From contig NC_017957.2 of assembly GCF_000264455.2 (NCBI RefSeq), forward strand, positions 124,001 through 188,000: 64,000 nt of DNA, written 5' to 3'. Below are positions 54,316-63,335 of the stretch, piece after piece. Positions within the stretch are counted from its first letter, which is position 1. Each line of letters begins with the position of its first letter. Below the pieces are notes generated by a model. The model saw only the letters and a program-made list of their open reading frames with translations. It searched no databases and was not told where the DNA came from. This DNA is from Tistrella mobilis KA081020-065. Lineage in GTDB: Bacteria; Pseudomonadota; Alphaproteobacteria; Tistrellales; Tistrellaceae. The position numbers were made by a program, and so were the translations under genes.

Positions 54316-55137
54316 ATGCAGAGTCCCGCTCCCGGTGGCCATTTCGCCCCCGGTCTCTTCACCGGCCGCACGGCCCTGGTCTCGGGCGCGGGCTCGGGCC
54401 TCGGCCGGGCGATCGCGCTCGCCTTCGCCCGGCTCGGCGCCGATCTCGTGATCTGCGGCCGCCGGGCGGCGCCGCTGGAGGAGACCGCGGCGGCGCTGCG
54501 CGATCTGGGCGCGCGGGTGCTGGTCCATCCGATGACCATCCGCGACCCCGATCGGGTCTCGGAGCTGTTCGGGGCGGCGGGCGAGTGCTTCGGCGGCATC
54601 GATGTCCTGGTCAACAATGCCGGCGGCCAGTTCCCTCAGGCGGCGATCGACATGTCGCCCAAGGGCTGGAATGCGGTGATCGACACCAATCTCAACGGCA
54701 GCTGGTACATGATGCAGGCGGCCGCCCGGGCCTGGCGCGATGCCGCACGGCCCGGCTCGATCGTCAACATCACCGCGCCGATCTGGCGCGGCATGCCCGG
54801 TGTCGCCCATACCTGCGCCGCCCGGGCGGGGGTGGTGTTCCTGTCGAAGACGCTGGCGGTGGAATGGGCGCCGCTCGCGATCCGGGTGAACTGCATCGCC
54901 GCAGGCGTGATCGAAAGCGAGGGCATGGCCGCCTATACGCCCGAGGTGCAGCGGGCCTTCGACCGGTCCAACCCGATGATGCGCAAGGGACGGGTAGAGG
55001 AGGTGGCCGATGCCTGCTGCTTCCTGGCCGGCCCCACCGCCGGCTATGTCACCGGCGAAGTGCTGAACGTCGATGGCGGTCAGCAGATGTGGGGCGAGCT
55101 GTGGACGGCGGGGCGGCCGGATTATTTCGCGGACTGA
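54316..55137 (+). CDS. SDR-family oxidoreductase (2,4-dienoyl-CoA reductase-like)
   Basis: A 273-residue SDR. The cofactor motif ALVSGAGSGLGRAIALAFARLG is near residue 20, the CGRR that follows indicates NADPH, and VLVNNAGGQFP is near 100. The usual YxxxK catalytic pair is altered: the region reads VAHTCAARAGVVFLSKTL, as in the peroxisomal 2,4-dienoyl-CoA reductase branch, where Tyr is also absent. ATG 54316 has GGAGG five bases upstream. It is divergent from maoC and the only rightward gene of the acyl-CoA region. It may reduce an unsaturated acyl-CoA intermediate. Confidence 0.87.
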   Translation: MQSPAPGGHFAPGLFTGRTALVSGAGSGLGRAIALAFARLGADLVICGRRAAPLEETAAALRDLGARVLVHPMTIRDPDRVSELFGAAGECFGGIDVLVNNAGGQFPQAAIDMSPKGWNAVIDTNLNGSWYMMQAAARAWRDAARPGSIVNITAPIWRGMPGVAHTCAARAGVVFLSKTLAVEWAPLAIRVNCIAAGVIESEGMAAYTPEVQRAFDRSNPMMRKGRVEEVADACCFLAGPTAGYVTGEVLNVDGGQQMWGELWTAGRPDYFAD

Positions 55138-55221
55138 GCAGTTTAATGGTCCGGGCGGTTCAATGGTCCGGGCGGATGGGCGGCGGCGGCCGGTGCCGTT
55201 GCCGGCCGTCGCCGGCGCGTT

Positions 55222-56433
55222 CTATTTCAGCAGTTCGCCCGCGATGATCAGCTTGCGGATCTCGGTCGTCCCGGCGCCGATTTCGAGCAGTTTGGAGGCA
55301 CGGTAAAGGCGGTTGATCTCGGTCTCGCGCATATAGCCGGCACCGCCGAAGATCTGCACCGCCTCGCTCACCACCCTGGTGCAGCCCTCGGCCGCATAGA
55401 GGATCGCACCGGCGGTCAGCTTGTGGATCTCGCCGCGGCCGCCTTCGTCATGTTCCATGCGGTTGGCCTCGTCGAGCACCCGATAGCAGAAGCTGCGCAT
55501 GGTCTCGACCGTCACATACATCTCGGCCAGCTTGGCCTGGACCATCTGGAACGAGCCGATGGTGCGGCCGAACTGCTGGCGGGTGCGGGCATAGTCGAGC
55601 GCCAGATCGAAGGCGCGCTCGGCCATGCCGAGATTGATCATCGCGACCACGATCCGCTCCAGGTCGAGCCCGCTCATCACCACCGCGACGCCCTGGTTCT
55701 CGGTGCCGACCAGGTTCTCCGCCGGTACCCGGCAGTCGTCGAACACCAGTTCCGCCGTGGTGCTGCCGCGGAACCCCATCTTGTCGAGCTTCTGGGCGAC
55801 CGAGAAACCGGGGGTGCCCTTTTCGACCACGAAGGCCGAGATGCCTTTGGCGCCAAGCTCGGGCGCCGTCTTGGCATAGACCAGCACCAGGTCGGCGACG
55901 GGGCCGTTGGTGATGTAGAGCTTGGTGCCGTTCAGCACGTAATGGTCGCCCTCGCGCCGGGCGGTGGTGCGCATCGATCCCAGCGCATCCGAACCGGCGC
56001 CGGGCTCGGTCAACCCCAGCGCGCCGATCTTCGTGCCGGCGCAGAGCCCGGGCAGGACCCGGGCCTTCACCGCCGCGTCGGCATTGCGCAGGATGTTGTT
56101 CAGGCAGAGGTTTTCATGCGCCACATAGCTGAGCGAGATGGCATGGTTCCACCGGGCCAGCCCCTGGGCGATCAGGCCCGAGGCGAAGAGGTCGCTTTCG
56201 GCACCGCCCAGCTCCGCCGGCGCGGTCACGCCCAGAAAGCCCATCTCGCCCAGCCGCGGCATCACCTGGGGCGGCCACCATTCCTCGTCGTCCATGCGCT
56301 GCTGCAGCGGGTAGAGCTCGTTGCGGGCAAAACGGTCGGCATGGTCCAGGATCTCCTGCCGCTCGGGCGACAGCGTCCAGCCGGAGACCGGCGGGTGGTT
56401 GGGGATGGCGTCGATCACGGTCACGGTCTGCAA
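55222..56433 (-). CDS. ivd: Isovaleryl-CoA dehydrogenase
   Basis: A 403-residue FAD-dependent acyl-CoA dehydrogenase. The catalytic Glu of the isovaleryl-CoA branch is seen in SGLDLERIVVA. The position that carries Glu in short/medium-chain enzymes is Gly here (LEIGAGTTEIRK), as in IVD. Other marks are ALGLTEPGAGSDALGSM, LYITNGPVADLVLVYAKT and RTRQQFGRTIGSFQMVQAKLAEMY. It is the last gene of the leftward Liv operon, 14 bp after livF. It oxidises isovaleryl-CoA to 3-methylcrotonyl-CoA, the substrate of the carboxylase encoded nearby. Confidence 0.9.
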   Translation of the reverse strand: MQTVTVIDAIPNHPPVSGWTLSPERQEILDHADRFARNELYPLQQRMDDEEWWPPQVMPRLGEMGFLGVTAPAELGGAESDLFASGLIAQGLARWNHAISLSYVAHENLCLNNILRNADAAVKARVLPGLCAGTKIGALGLTEPGAGSDALGSMRTTARREGDHYVLNGTKLYITNGPVADLVLVYAKTAPELGAKGISAFVVEKGTPGFSVAQKLDKMGFRGSTTAELVFDDCRVPAENLVGTENQGVAVVMSGLDLERIVVAMINLGMAERAFDLALDYARTRQQFGRTIGSFQMVQAKLAEMYVTVETMRSFCYRVLDEANRMEHDEGGRGEIHKLTAGAILYAAEGCTRVVSEAVQIFGGAGYMRETEINRLYRASKLLEIGAGTTEIRKLIIAGELLK

Positions 56434-56447
56434 TCTCCTTCGCGGCG

Positions 56448-57236
56448 TCAGCTCAGCCAGCGCTTGCGCCGGCGGTAATGTTTCACCCGGGCGTAGTCGA
56501 CGCTGCCGCCGCCGCCCAGATAGAAGTCGCGGATGTCGGGGTTGTCGCGCAGCTCCGCCGCCGGCCCGCTCATCACCACCCGGCCGTTCTCGATCAGATA
56601 GCCATGGGCGGCGATGGCCAGGGCGGCATCGGCATTCTGTTCCACCAGCAGCACGCCCATGCCGGTCTCGGCGGCGATATGGGCGATGGTGTCGAAGATC
56701 TCGTCGACCAGATGCGGGGCAAGGCCAAGGCTCGGTTCGTCGAGCATGATCAGCCGCGGTGCGGTCATCAGCGCCCGGCCGATGGCGAGCATCTGCTGCT
56801 CGCCGCCCGAGAGATAGCCGGCCTCCGACCGTGCCCGCTGCCGCAGCCGGGGGAAACGCTCCATCACCTCCTCGGCCCTGTGGGCGGCGGCGCGGCGGTC
56901 GCCATGCATGGTGGTGGCGGCCATCAGGTTTTCCATGGGCGTCAGATGCGGAAACACCCGGCGGCCTTCCAGGACATGGACGATGCCGAGCCGCACCCGT
57001 TCCGCCGGGGCGAGGCCGGTGACGTCGCGCCCGTCGAAGGTGAGCGTGCCCTTGGTCACCAGCCCGCGTTCGGGCTTGAGCAGCCCGCTCACCGCCTTGA
57101 GCGTGGTGCTCTTGCCGGCGCCGTTGGCCCCGAGCAGGGCGACGATGCCCTGCCCGGGAACCTGGAGCGACACCCCGGTCACCGCCATGAACACCCGGTC
57201 GTAGACGACCTCGACATTGTTCAGGCCGAGCAGCAT
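56448..57236 (-). CDS. livF: Branched-chain amino acid-type ABC transporter ATPase (LivF)
   Basis: A 262-residue ABC ATPase of the LivF class with Walker A LLGANGAGKSTTLKAVSGLL, signature YLSGGEQQMLAIGRALM and Walker B LIMLDEPSLGLAPHLV. GIVHVLEGRRVFPHLTPMENL is the LivF Q-loop region. It is one of two ATPases of the Liv-type importer. The basic, aromatic C-terminal tail (HYRRRKRWLS) is longer than usual. Confidence 0.92.
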   Translation of the reverse strand: MLLGLNNVEVVYDRVFMAVTGVSLQVPGQGIVALLGANGAGKSTTLKAVSGLLKPERGLVTKGTLTFDGRDVTGLAPAERVRLGIVHVLEGRRVFPHLTPMENLMAATTMHGDRRAAAHRAEEVMERFPRLRQRARSEAGYLSGGEQQMLAIGRALMTAPRLIMLDEPSLGLAPHLVDEIFDTIAHIAAETGMGVLLVEQNADAALAIAAHGYLIENGRVVMSGPAAELRDNPDIRDFYLGGGGSVDYARVKHYRRRKRWLS

Positions 57237-57243
57237 GGGGCGG

Positions 57244-58524
57244 TCACTCCCCGGTCTTGCGGTAGTGCTCGGCCTCGGCGCGGACCAGCTTCCAGACCAG
57301 GTCCTGATGGGCCGCGAACCAGTCGGTCTTCGCCACCCAGCGCGTGCCGTCCCAGGCCGCCATCCGGCCGGCGCCGCCGCCCTGATGATCTTCGGGCGTC
57401 AGCGTGGTCGGCGGCAGCAGCCCCTCGGCGTCGAAATCGCGAATGCTGGTCAGCCCGGCATTCAGCCGCTCTGCGGTCAGCGGCAGGGTCGGATCGGCGG
57501 CGAGCGCCAGCCGCACCCCTTCCACCACCATCGCCATCATGCCGACGCCCATATTGTAATAGGCGGTGCCGACCTTCTCTTCGGGGCCGGCGCCTTTGCC
57601 CTTGGCCACCACCTCGGCCAGGATGTCGGCGATGATCTTCGGCTCGCGGCCGCTGGCCACCGCCTCGAATTTCAGCACGCCTTTGGCCTGTTCGCGGCCG
57701 ACGATTTCGGCGTCCGATTCCGACAGCCAGACGCCGGTCGCCAGGCGGTCGCGGGGGATGCCGTTGCGCACGGCTTCCCGCAGGGCCACGGTCTGGCCGA
57801 TGCCGCCGCCCCAGATGATCGTCCAGTCGGGCCGGAAGCGCCGGACCTGGGTCCAGACCGCCGACTGTTCGCTGCCGGGGGAGGGGTAGGGGAAGGTGCC
57901 GAGTTCGAAACCGTCGGCCTCGGCCAATGCGTTCAGCACCGGCAGCGGTTCACGACCGAAAGGCGAGTCGATATATACGTATGCGAGCTTCTTGCCCTTG
58001 AGGCCACCCTCGCTCACCTGGTTCATGTAAGACACGACCGCGGCGGCCTGCGACCAGTACATGGGCGACATCGGGATCACCCAGGGGAAGGTGGTGCCGT
58101 CGGCGGCGTCGCTGCGGCCGCTGAAGGTGGTCAGCAGGTTCATATGATCGGCCATCGCCCGCGGCACCAGTGCGCGCGACACCGGGGTGGACAGGGCATC
58201 GACGGTCAGCACCCCGGCCTTTTTCAGTCGTTCATAGGCCTCGATGCCGCGCTGGGGCTGGTTGCCGTGGTCCAGGACCAGCGCCTCGAAGGTGACCCCG
58301 CCGACCCCGCCGCGGCCATTGACCAGCGACAGATAATCCCGCTGACCCTGGTTGTATTCCGAGGTCACGAATGTGTAGACCGCGGTGAAATCCTGCGGCA
58401 TGCCGAATTTCACCACCGTGTCGGCATCCTGGGCAGCGGCCGATCCCGCCACCAGCGCCGCCCCGAGCCCGAGCGTCAGACCAAGCCCAAGCCCGAGTCC
58501 CGCCATACGACTGAGCACGCCCAT
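57244..58524 (-). CDS. Liv-type ABC transporter substrate-binding protein
   Basis: A 426-residue periplasmic protein (Peripla_BP_6/LivK-like) with a signal peptide (GLGLGLTLGLGAALVAGSAAA) cleaved near residue 32. Family marks are FVTSEYNQGQRDYLSLVNGRGGVGG, VDALSTPVSRALVP, WVIPMSPMYWSQAAAVVSYM and LAYVYIDSPFGREPLP. The gene order suggests a ligand that is activated by the acyl-CoA synthetase, such as a branched or aromatic carboxylate rather than an amino acid. Confidence 0.88.
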   Translation of the reverse strand: MGVLSRMAGLGLGLGLTLGLGAALVAGSAAAQDADTVVKFGMPQDFTAVYTFVTSEYNQGQRDYLSLVNGRGGVGGVTFEALVLDHGNQPQRGIEAYERLKKAGVLTVDALSTPVSRALVPRAMADHMNLLTTFSGRSDAADGTTFPWVIPMSPMYWSQAAAVVSYMNQVSEGGLKGKKLAYVYIDSPFGREPLPVLNALAEADGFELGTFPYPSPGSEQSAVWTQVRRFRPDWTIIWGGGIGQTVALREAVRNGIPRDRLATGVWLSESDAEIVGREQAKGVLKFEAVASGREPKIIADILAEVVAKGKGAGPEEKVGTAYYNMGVGMMAMVVEGVRLALAADPTLPLTAERLNAGLTSIRDFDAEGLLPPTTLTPEDHQGGGAGRMAAWDGTRWVAKTDWFAAHQDLVWKLVRAEAEHYRKTGE

Positions 58525-58594
58525 GTCGCTCCTCCCCTATAAGATGTAGCTAGATCGTCTTTTGGTTGTGGATCCCGACGGCAGGCCGGCCATT

Positions 58595-59668
58595 TCAACC
58601 GAAGTGACGGAATGGCCAGACCATCAGGTACTTGCGGATGTTGTCGTAGATCTTCGCCAGCCCCAGCGGCTCGGCGAGCAGGAAGCCGATGATCAGCGCG
58701 CCATAGGCGGCCAGCGGGATATGGGCGACCAGTTCCTGCGACAGGTCGAGCCCGGCGGCCTCCACCACCCCCAGCACCGCCATGTTCAGGATCAGCGGTA
58801 CCGCGAAGATGAAGGCGGCCCCCAGAACGCTGCCCAGCACGCTGCCGAGCCCGCCCACGATCACCATCGCCACCAGCTGGATCGAGACGTCGAGATGGAA
58901 CTGTTCCGGGGTGATCGCCCGGTAATAGCAGAAGGCGAGGATCGCGCCGGCGACACCACCGATGAACGACGCGGTCCAGAAGGCCGACAGCTTGTAGCGG
59001 AACACGTTCACGCCGATGACCTCGGCCGCATAATCCTTGTCGCGGATCGTGGCCAGCGCCCGGCCATAGCCGGTGCGGCGGACATTCAGCAGGAAGGAGG
59101 CGGTCAGGATCGCGACGGCGAGCGCCACCCACCAGCGCCCGGCATCGCCTGCGATCGGGATCACCCCCAGCAGCACCACCGGCGGCGCCTGCAGGGTCGC
59201 CTGGGCGCCGCCGCTGATCGCCGGCACATGGGAGATGGCGAAATCGACGATGTACTGCATGGCCAGCGTCGAGATGGCGAGATAGAGCCCCTTGACCCTG
59301 AGCGCCGCGGCGCCGAACAGGCTGCCGATCGCCGCTGCGGCGAGGCCGCCGCCGATCACCGCCAGTTCGAAGGGCAGCCCCGCCCGCGCCAGATGGATCG
59401 AGGCATAGGCGCCGATCGCCATCACCGCGGCATAGCCCAGATGGATCTGGCCCGCGCCACCCATCAGCAGGTTCAACCCCATGGCCGCGGTCGCCCAGAT
59501 CACCATCGGCAGTGCCCAGGCGGTGAGATAGAGCGGCGTCAGCCACCAGGGGGCGGCGATCGCCAGCACTGCCAGCAGCAGGATCAGCCGGCGGTCGAAA
59601 GCCAGCGGCCAGAGCCGGCGATCGGCGGCATAGCTGGTGTGGCGCACGCCTGCGCGACGGTAGAACAT
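58595..59668 (-). CDS. livM: Branched-chain amino acid-type ABC permease (LivM)
   Basis: A 357-residue permease with eight to ten membrane helices. Family marks are MVIWATAAMGLNLLMGGAGQIHLGYAAVMAIGAYA, LRVKGLYLAISTLAMQYIV and ATIRDKDYAAEVIGVNVFRYKLSAFWTASFIGGVAGA, and VAMVIVGGLGSVLGSVLGA closes the core. It starts 5 bp after the livH stop. The motifs are those of LivM, and the ligand is as discussed for the binding protein. Confidence 0.92.
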   Translation of the reverse strand: MFYRRAGVRHTSYAADRRLWPLAFDRRLILLLAVLAIAAPWWLTPLYLTAWALPMVIWATAAMGLNLLMGGAGQIHLGYAAVMAIGAYASIHLARAGLPFELAVIGGGLAAAAIGSLFGAAALRVKGLYLAISTLAMQYIVDFAISHVPAISGGAQATLQAPPVVLLGVIPIAGDAGRWWVALAVAILTASFLLNVRRTGYGRALATIRDKDYAAEVIGVNVFRYKLSAFWTASFIGGVAGAILAFCYYRAITPEQFHLDVSIQLVAMVIVGGLGSVLGSVLGAAFIFAVPLILNMAVLGVVEAAGLDLSQELVAHIPLAAYGALIIGFLLAEPLGLAKIYDNIRKYLMVWPFRHFG

Positions 59669-59673
59669 CGCCC

Positions 59674-60561
59674 TCAGACCCTTTCGATATGCACGCGGCC
59701 GAACAGGCCATAGGGCCGGACCAGCACGGTGAGCAGGATGATCATGGCCGCCACCACATCGCGGGTGCCGCCGCCGACCACGGGGTCGAGCAGGCCGCCG
59801 ACCAGGCTTTCGGCAACGCCGACCACCAGCCCGGCGACCAGCAGGCCGGGCACGCTGTCGAGCCCGCCCAGGATCGCCACCGCCAGCCCCTTGACCAGGA
59901 ACAGCGACAGCGTCCAGTCCACCCCTTGCACCGAGCCCCAGAGGATGCCGGCAGAGGCGGCGGTGACGCCGGAAATGCCCCAGGCGAGCGCGATCGCATG
60001 CTCGACCCGGATGCCCACCGACCAGGCGGCGACCTGATCGTCGGAAACCGCGCGCAGCACGATGCCCTGCAAGGTGCCGAAGAAGACGACCGCCGCCAGG
60101 ATCAGCGCCAGCGACACCGCGCCACCGACGAGATAGGCGGTGTTGATCAGCATCGGCCCCAGGAAGACCGGATCCTGGCCGATGCCAAGATCCAGCCGTT
60201 TGACATCGGCCCCCCAGATGCCCGGCACCACGCCGCGGAGCATGATTTCCACGCCCAGCGTCACCATGATCACCATGATCGGTGCCTCGCCGGTCATCCG
60301 GCGCAGCACCACCCGTTCCAGCGCCAGGCCCAGGGCGAACATCGCCGCCAGCACCACCGGCACGGCCGCCCAGCCGGGCAGGCCGGCCATCGATGCCGCC
60401 GCCCAGGCGACATAGCCGCCGGTCATGGCCAGCGCCCCCTGGGCCAGGTTCACCACGCCGGAGGCCTTGTAGATCAGCACGATGCCGAGCCCGACCAGGG
60501 CATAGAACAACCCGACCAGGGCGCCGTTGATCGCAAGCTCGCCTGCAAAGGCCATGTCCAT
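59674..60561 (-). CDS. livH: Branched-chain amino acid-type ABC permease (LivH)
   Basis: A 295-residue permease. ALVGLGIVLIYKASGVVNLAQGALAM near the N-terminus, LRAVSDDQVAAWSVGIRVEHAIALAWGISGVTAASAGIL and LAVAILGGLDSVPGLLVAGLVVGVAESL are the LivH signatures. It follows the acyl-CoA synthetase stop by one base, so translation is probably coupled. Confidence 0.92.
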   Translation of the reverse strand: MDMAFAGELAINGALVGLFYALVGLGIVLIYKASGVVNLAQGALAMTGGYVAWAAASMAGLPGWAAVPVVLAAMFALGLALERVVLRRMTGEAPIMVIMVTLGVEIMLRGVVPGIWGADVKRLDLGIGQDPVFLGPMLINTAYLVGGAVSLALILAAVVFFGTLQGIVLRAVSDDQVAAWSVGIRVEHAIALAWGISGVTAASAGILWGSVQGVDWTLSLFLVKGLAVAILGGLDSVPGLLVAGLVVGVAESLVGGLLDPVVGGGTRDVVAAMIILLTVLVRPYGLFGRVHIERV

Positions 60562-60562
60562 C

Positions 60563-62533
60563 TCAGCCGACCTCCTTCAGGCGGATGCGCCGGCGGATGG
60601 TGCCTTCGGCGCCGGTCTCGTAGGTGATGGCGATCTCGATCTCGACCGCGTCGGCGGTGCCGTAGAGCGCGTCGATCAGGGCTGCATAGCGGGTCTCGAT
60701 CAGCTTGCGGCGCAGCTTGCGGGTGCGGGTGATCTCGCCGTCATCGGCGTCGAAATCCTTGTGCAGATCGGCGAAGCGCCGCACCCGCTGCCCGGGCTCC
60801 AGCCCGGCATTGGCCTCAGATACAACTGAAGAGATCAAATCAACAACTTCTGGGTGCTGGGACAGCTCGGCATAAGAGGTCCAGGGGATGCCCTGGCCCT
60901 GGGCCCATTGCCCGACCGCCTGCTCGTCGATGCAGATCAGCGCCGCCAGATGCGGCCGGCCGTCGCCGAACACCGCGGCATTGCGCACGAAGCGGCTGAA
61001 TTTCAGCCGGTTCTCGACATGGCCGGCAATGAAGCGGGTGCCGTCGGCGGTTCGGCGCAGATCGCCCATCCGGCCCAGCACCACCAACTCGCCCCGGGCG
61101 TCCAGATGGCCGGCATCGCCGGTGTGCAGCCAGCGGCGACCCTGGGGATCGGTTTCGACCACGGTGTCGCCGCCGCCCAGATAGCCGCCGAACACCGACC
61201 CCGCCCCGATCAGGATCTCGCCCGCCTCCGACAGGCGCAGCTCCACCCCCGGCAGCGGCCGGCCGACGGTATGAGGCGAGGCGTCGTCTCCGGTCTGGCA
61301 GACCACCAGGGCGCAGCTTTCGGTCTGGCCGTAGAACTGGCGCAGATCGATGCCCAGGGCCCGGAAGAACAGATAGGTGTCCTCGCCGATCGACTCGCCC
61401 CCGGTGTAGGCCCGGCCGGCCCGCGACAGCCCCAGATGATCCTTGACCGGCGCATAGACCAGCGGTTCGCCCAGCGCGCGCAGCAGGCGGCGGCCGGCAG
61501 AGGGGCGGCGTCCGGCCAGGCGGTCGCGCTCGATCCGGGTCGCCAGCCCGATGAAGCGGTCATAGATCCAGCGCTTGACCGGCGTGCTCTCGGCCATGCC
61601 GACCTGGACCCGGGTCAGCATCAGATCCCAGGCCCTGGGCGCCGCCAGATACAGGGTCGGTGCCACCTCGCGCAGGTCGCGGGCGACGGTTTCCTGCCGC
61701 TCGGGCACATTGACCACGAAGCGCAGCGCCATGGCGCCGGCGATGCTGAACACGAAATCGCCCACCCAGGCCATGGGCAGATAGGCGATGTGCTCGTCGC
61801 CCTCGCGGAAGCAGCCGGCGGCAGCGGCGGCCGTCACGGCGGCCAGCGCCTGGGCGTGGGTGATGGGGATGCCTTTGGGTGCGCCGGTGGTGCCCGAGGA
61901 ATGCAGCAGCACCGCAACGTCGCCGCCATCGGCCCGCCCGGCCAGCGCCCCGGCCAGGGCCGGATCGGCATCGAGCAGGGCCCGCCCGCGCGCCGCCACA
62001 TCGTCCAGCGCCACCAGCCCGGCTTCGGCATAGCCGGTGATGCCGCGCGGATCGTCGTAGATGATGATCTCGGGCAGGCCGGTCGCGCTGCGCAGCGCCA
62101 GCAGCTTGTCGGTCTGTTCCTGATCCTCGGCCAGCGCGAAGCGCGGCCGGGCGGTGCGGGTGAAATGCTCAAGCTCGCCCGGCGGCACGTCGGGGAAGAC
62201 CGGGGCGGCAAATCCGCCCAGGGTCATCGCCGCCACCGTGCCGAAATAGAGCGCCGCGCGGTTGTCGCCCAGCACCGCCAGCGCCTCGCCGGGGCCGAAG
62301 CCCAGCGCGTCCAGCCCGGCCGCGATCTCCATCACCCGGCGGTGATAGTCGCGCCAGCTCCACACCCGCCAGATGCCGCGCTCCCGTTCGCGCAGCGCCG
62401 GTCGGTCGCCATGGTCGCGGGCATTCACTGCCAGGATCGCGGGCACCGCCGGCCCGTTCCGGCCAGGGGCATGTCCGGCCGGCATGGCCCGGGCGGGGGC
62501 GATGTCCGCTGTCGCCATCCGTTCAGGCCGCAC
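60563..62533 (-). CDS. AMP-forming acyl-CoA synthetase
   Basis: A 656-residue ANL-superfamily ligase. The P-loop-like LLHSSGTTGAPKGIPITH, the A5 motif FYGQTESCALVV and the A7 motif WLHTGDAGHLDARGELVVLGRMGD are all present. The size and sequence style fit the long-chain/FadD15-like class associated with Liv-type transporters. It lies between livG and livH in the same operon, overlapping livG by 11 bp, so it probably activates the transported acid to its CoA thioester. Confidence 0.9.
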   Translation of the reverse strand: MRPERMATADIAPARAMPAGHAPGRNGPAVPAILAVNARDHGDRPALRERERGIWRVWSWRDYHRRVMEIAAGLDALGFGPGEALAVLGDNRAALYFGTVAAMTLGGFAAPVFPDVPPGELEHFTRTARPRFALAEDQEQTDKLLALRSATGLPEIIIYDDPRGITGYAEAGLVALDDVAARGRALLDADPALAGALAGRADGGDVAVLLHSSGTTGAPKGIPITHAQALAAVTAAAAAGCFREGDEHIAYLPMAWVGDFVFSIAGAMALRFVVNVPERQETVARDLREVAPTLYLAAPRAWDLMLTRVQVGMAESTPVKRWIYDRFIGLATRIERDRLAGRRPSAGRRLLRALGEPLVYAPVKDHLGLSRAGRAYTGGESIGEDTYLFFRALGIDLRQFYGQTESCALVVCQTGDDASPHTVGRPLPGVELRLSEAGEILIGAGSVFGGYLGGGDTVVETDPQGRRWLHTGDAGHLDARGELVVLGRMGDLRRTADGTRFIAGHVENRLKFSRFVRNAAVFGDGRPHLAALICIDEQAVGQWAQGQGIPWTSYAELSQHPEVVDLISSVVSEANAGLEPGQRVRRFADLHKDFDADDGEITRTRKLRRKLIETRYAALIDALYGTADAVEIEIAITYETGAEGTIRRRIRLKEVG

Positions 62534-63335
62534 GGGACCGCCCCTTTCCCAGATAGGCCGCGACCACGGCCGGCCGGGCGATCACCTCGTGCGGGTCGCC
62601 TTCGGCGATCGGCTCGCCATAGGTCAGCACCAGCAGCCGGTCGGTCAGGGCGGTCACCACGTCCATGTGGTGTTCGATCAGCAGCACCGCGGTGCCGAAG
62701 GCGTCGCGGGCATCCAGGATGAAGCGGGCCATGTATTCCTTCTCTTCCTGGTTCATGCCGGCCATGGGCTCGTCCAGGATCAGCAGCCGGGGTTCGGCGG
62801 CCAGTGCCCGCGCCAGTTCCACCCGCTTCTGCAGGCCGAGCGGGATCACCTCCACCGGCTGGTCGCGCACGTCCTGGAGCTGCAGGAAATCGATCACCTC
62901 TTCCACCACTGCCCGGTGGCGGATTTCGGCCGGTCTGGCCCAGAAGGGATAGAACAGCGCCGGCAGTGCCCCCGGCCGCATGTGCAGGTGACGGCCGACC
63001 AGGATGTTGTCGAGCACGCTCATGCCCCGGAACAGCGCCAGGTTCTGGAAGGTGCGGGCGATGCCCAGCCGGGCGATGCGGTGCGGCTTCAGCCCGCGGA
63101 GATCGCGGCCGGCGAAGCGCACCTGGCCGGCATCGGGCGGATAGAAGCCGGTGATGGCGTTGACCATGGTGGTCTTGCCGCTGCCATTGGGGCCGACCAG
63201 GCCGAAGATCTGGCCGGGATGGATGGCGATCGAGACGGATTTGAGCGCCTTCAGCCCGCCGAAGGACCGCTCGATCCGGTCGCAGACCAGCAGCGGCGTG
63301 GGGGCGGAAGACGAGGTCGGGTCGGCTGGGGTCAT
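62523..63335 (-). CDS. livG: Branched-chain amino acid-type ABC transporter ATPase (LivG)
   Basis: A 270-residue ABC ATPase of the LivG class. Walker A is GPNGSGKTTMVNAITGF, the Q-loop region ARTFQNLALFRGMSVLDNILVGRH is typical, and Walker B is LLILDEPMAGMNQEEKEYM. The signature is weak (PLGLQKRVELARALA in place of LSGGQ), as is common in LivG. It is the first gene of the leftward operon. Two operator copies lie upstream, at 63627 and 63788. Confidence 0.92.
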   Translation of the reverse strand: MTPADPTSSSAPTPLLVCDRIERSFGGLKALKSVSIAIHPGQIFGLVGPNGSGKTTMVNAITGFYPPDAGQVRFAGRDLRGLKPHRIARLGIARTFQNLALFRGMSVLDNILVGRHLHMRPGALPALFYPFWARPAEIRHRAVVEEVIDFLQLQDVRDQPVEVIPLGLQKRVELARALAAEPRLLILDEPMAGMNQEEKEYMARFILDARDAFGTAVLLIEHHMDVVTALTDRLLVLTYGEPIAEGDPHEVIARPAVVAAYLGKGRSRAA

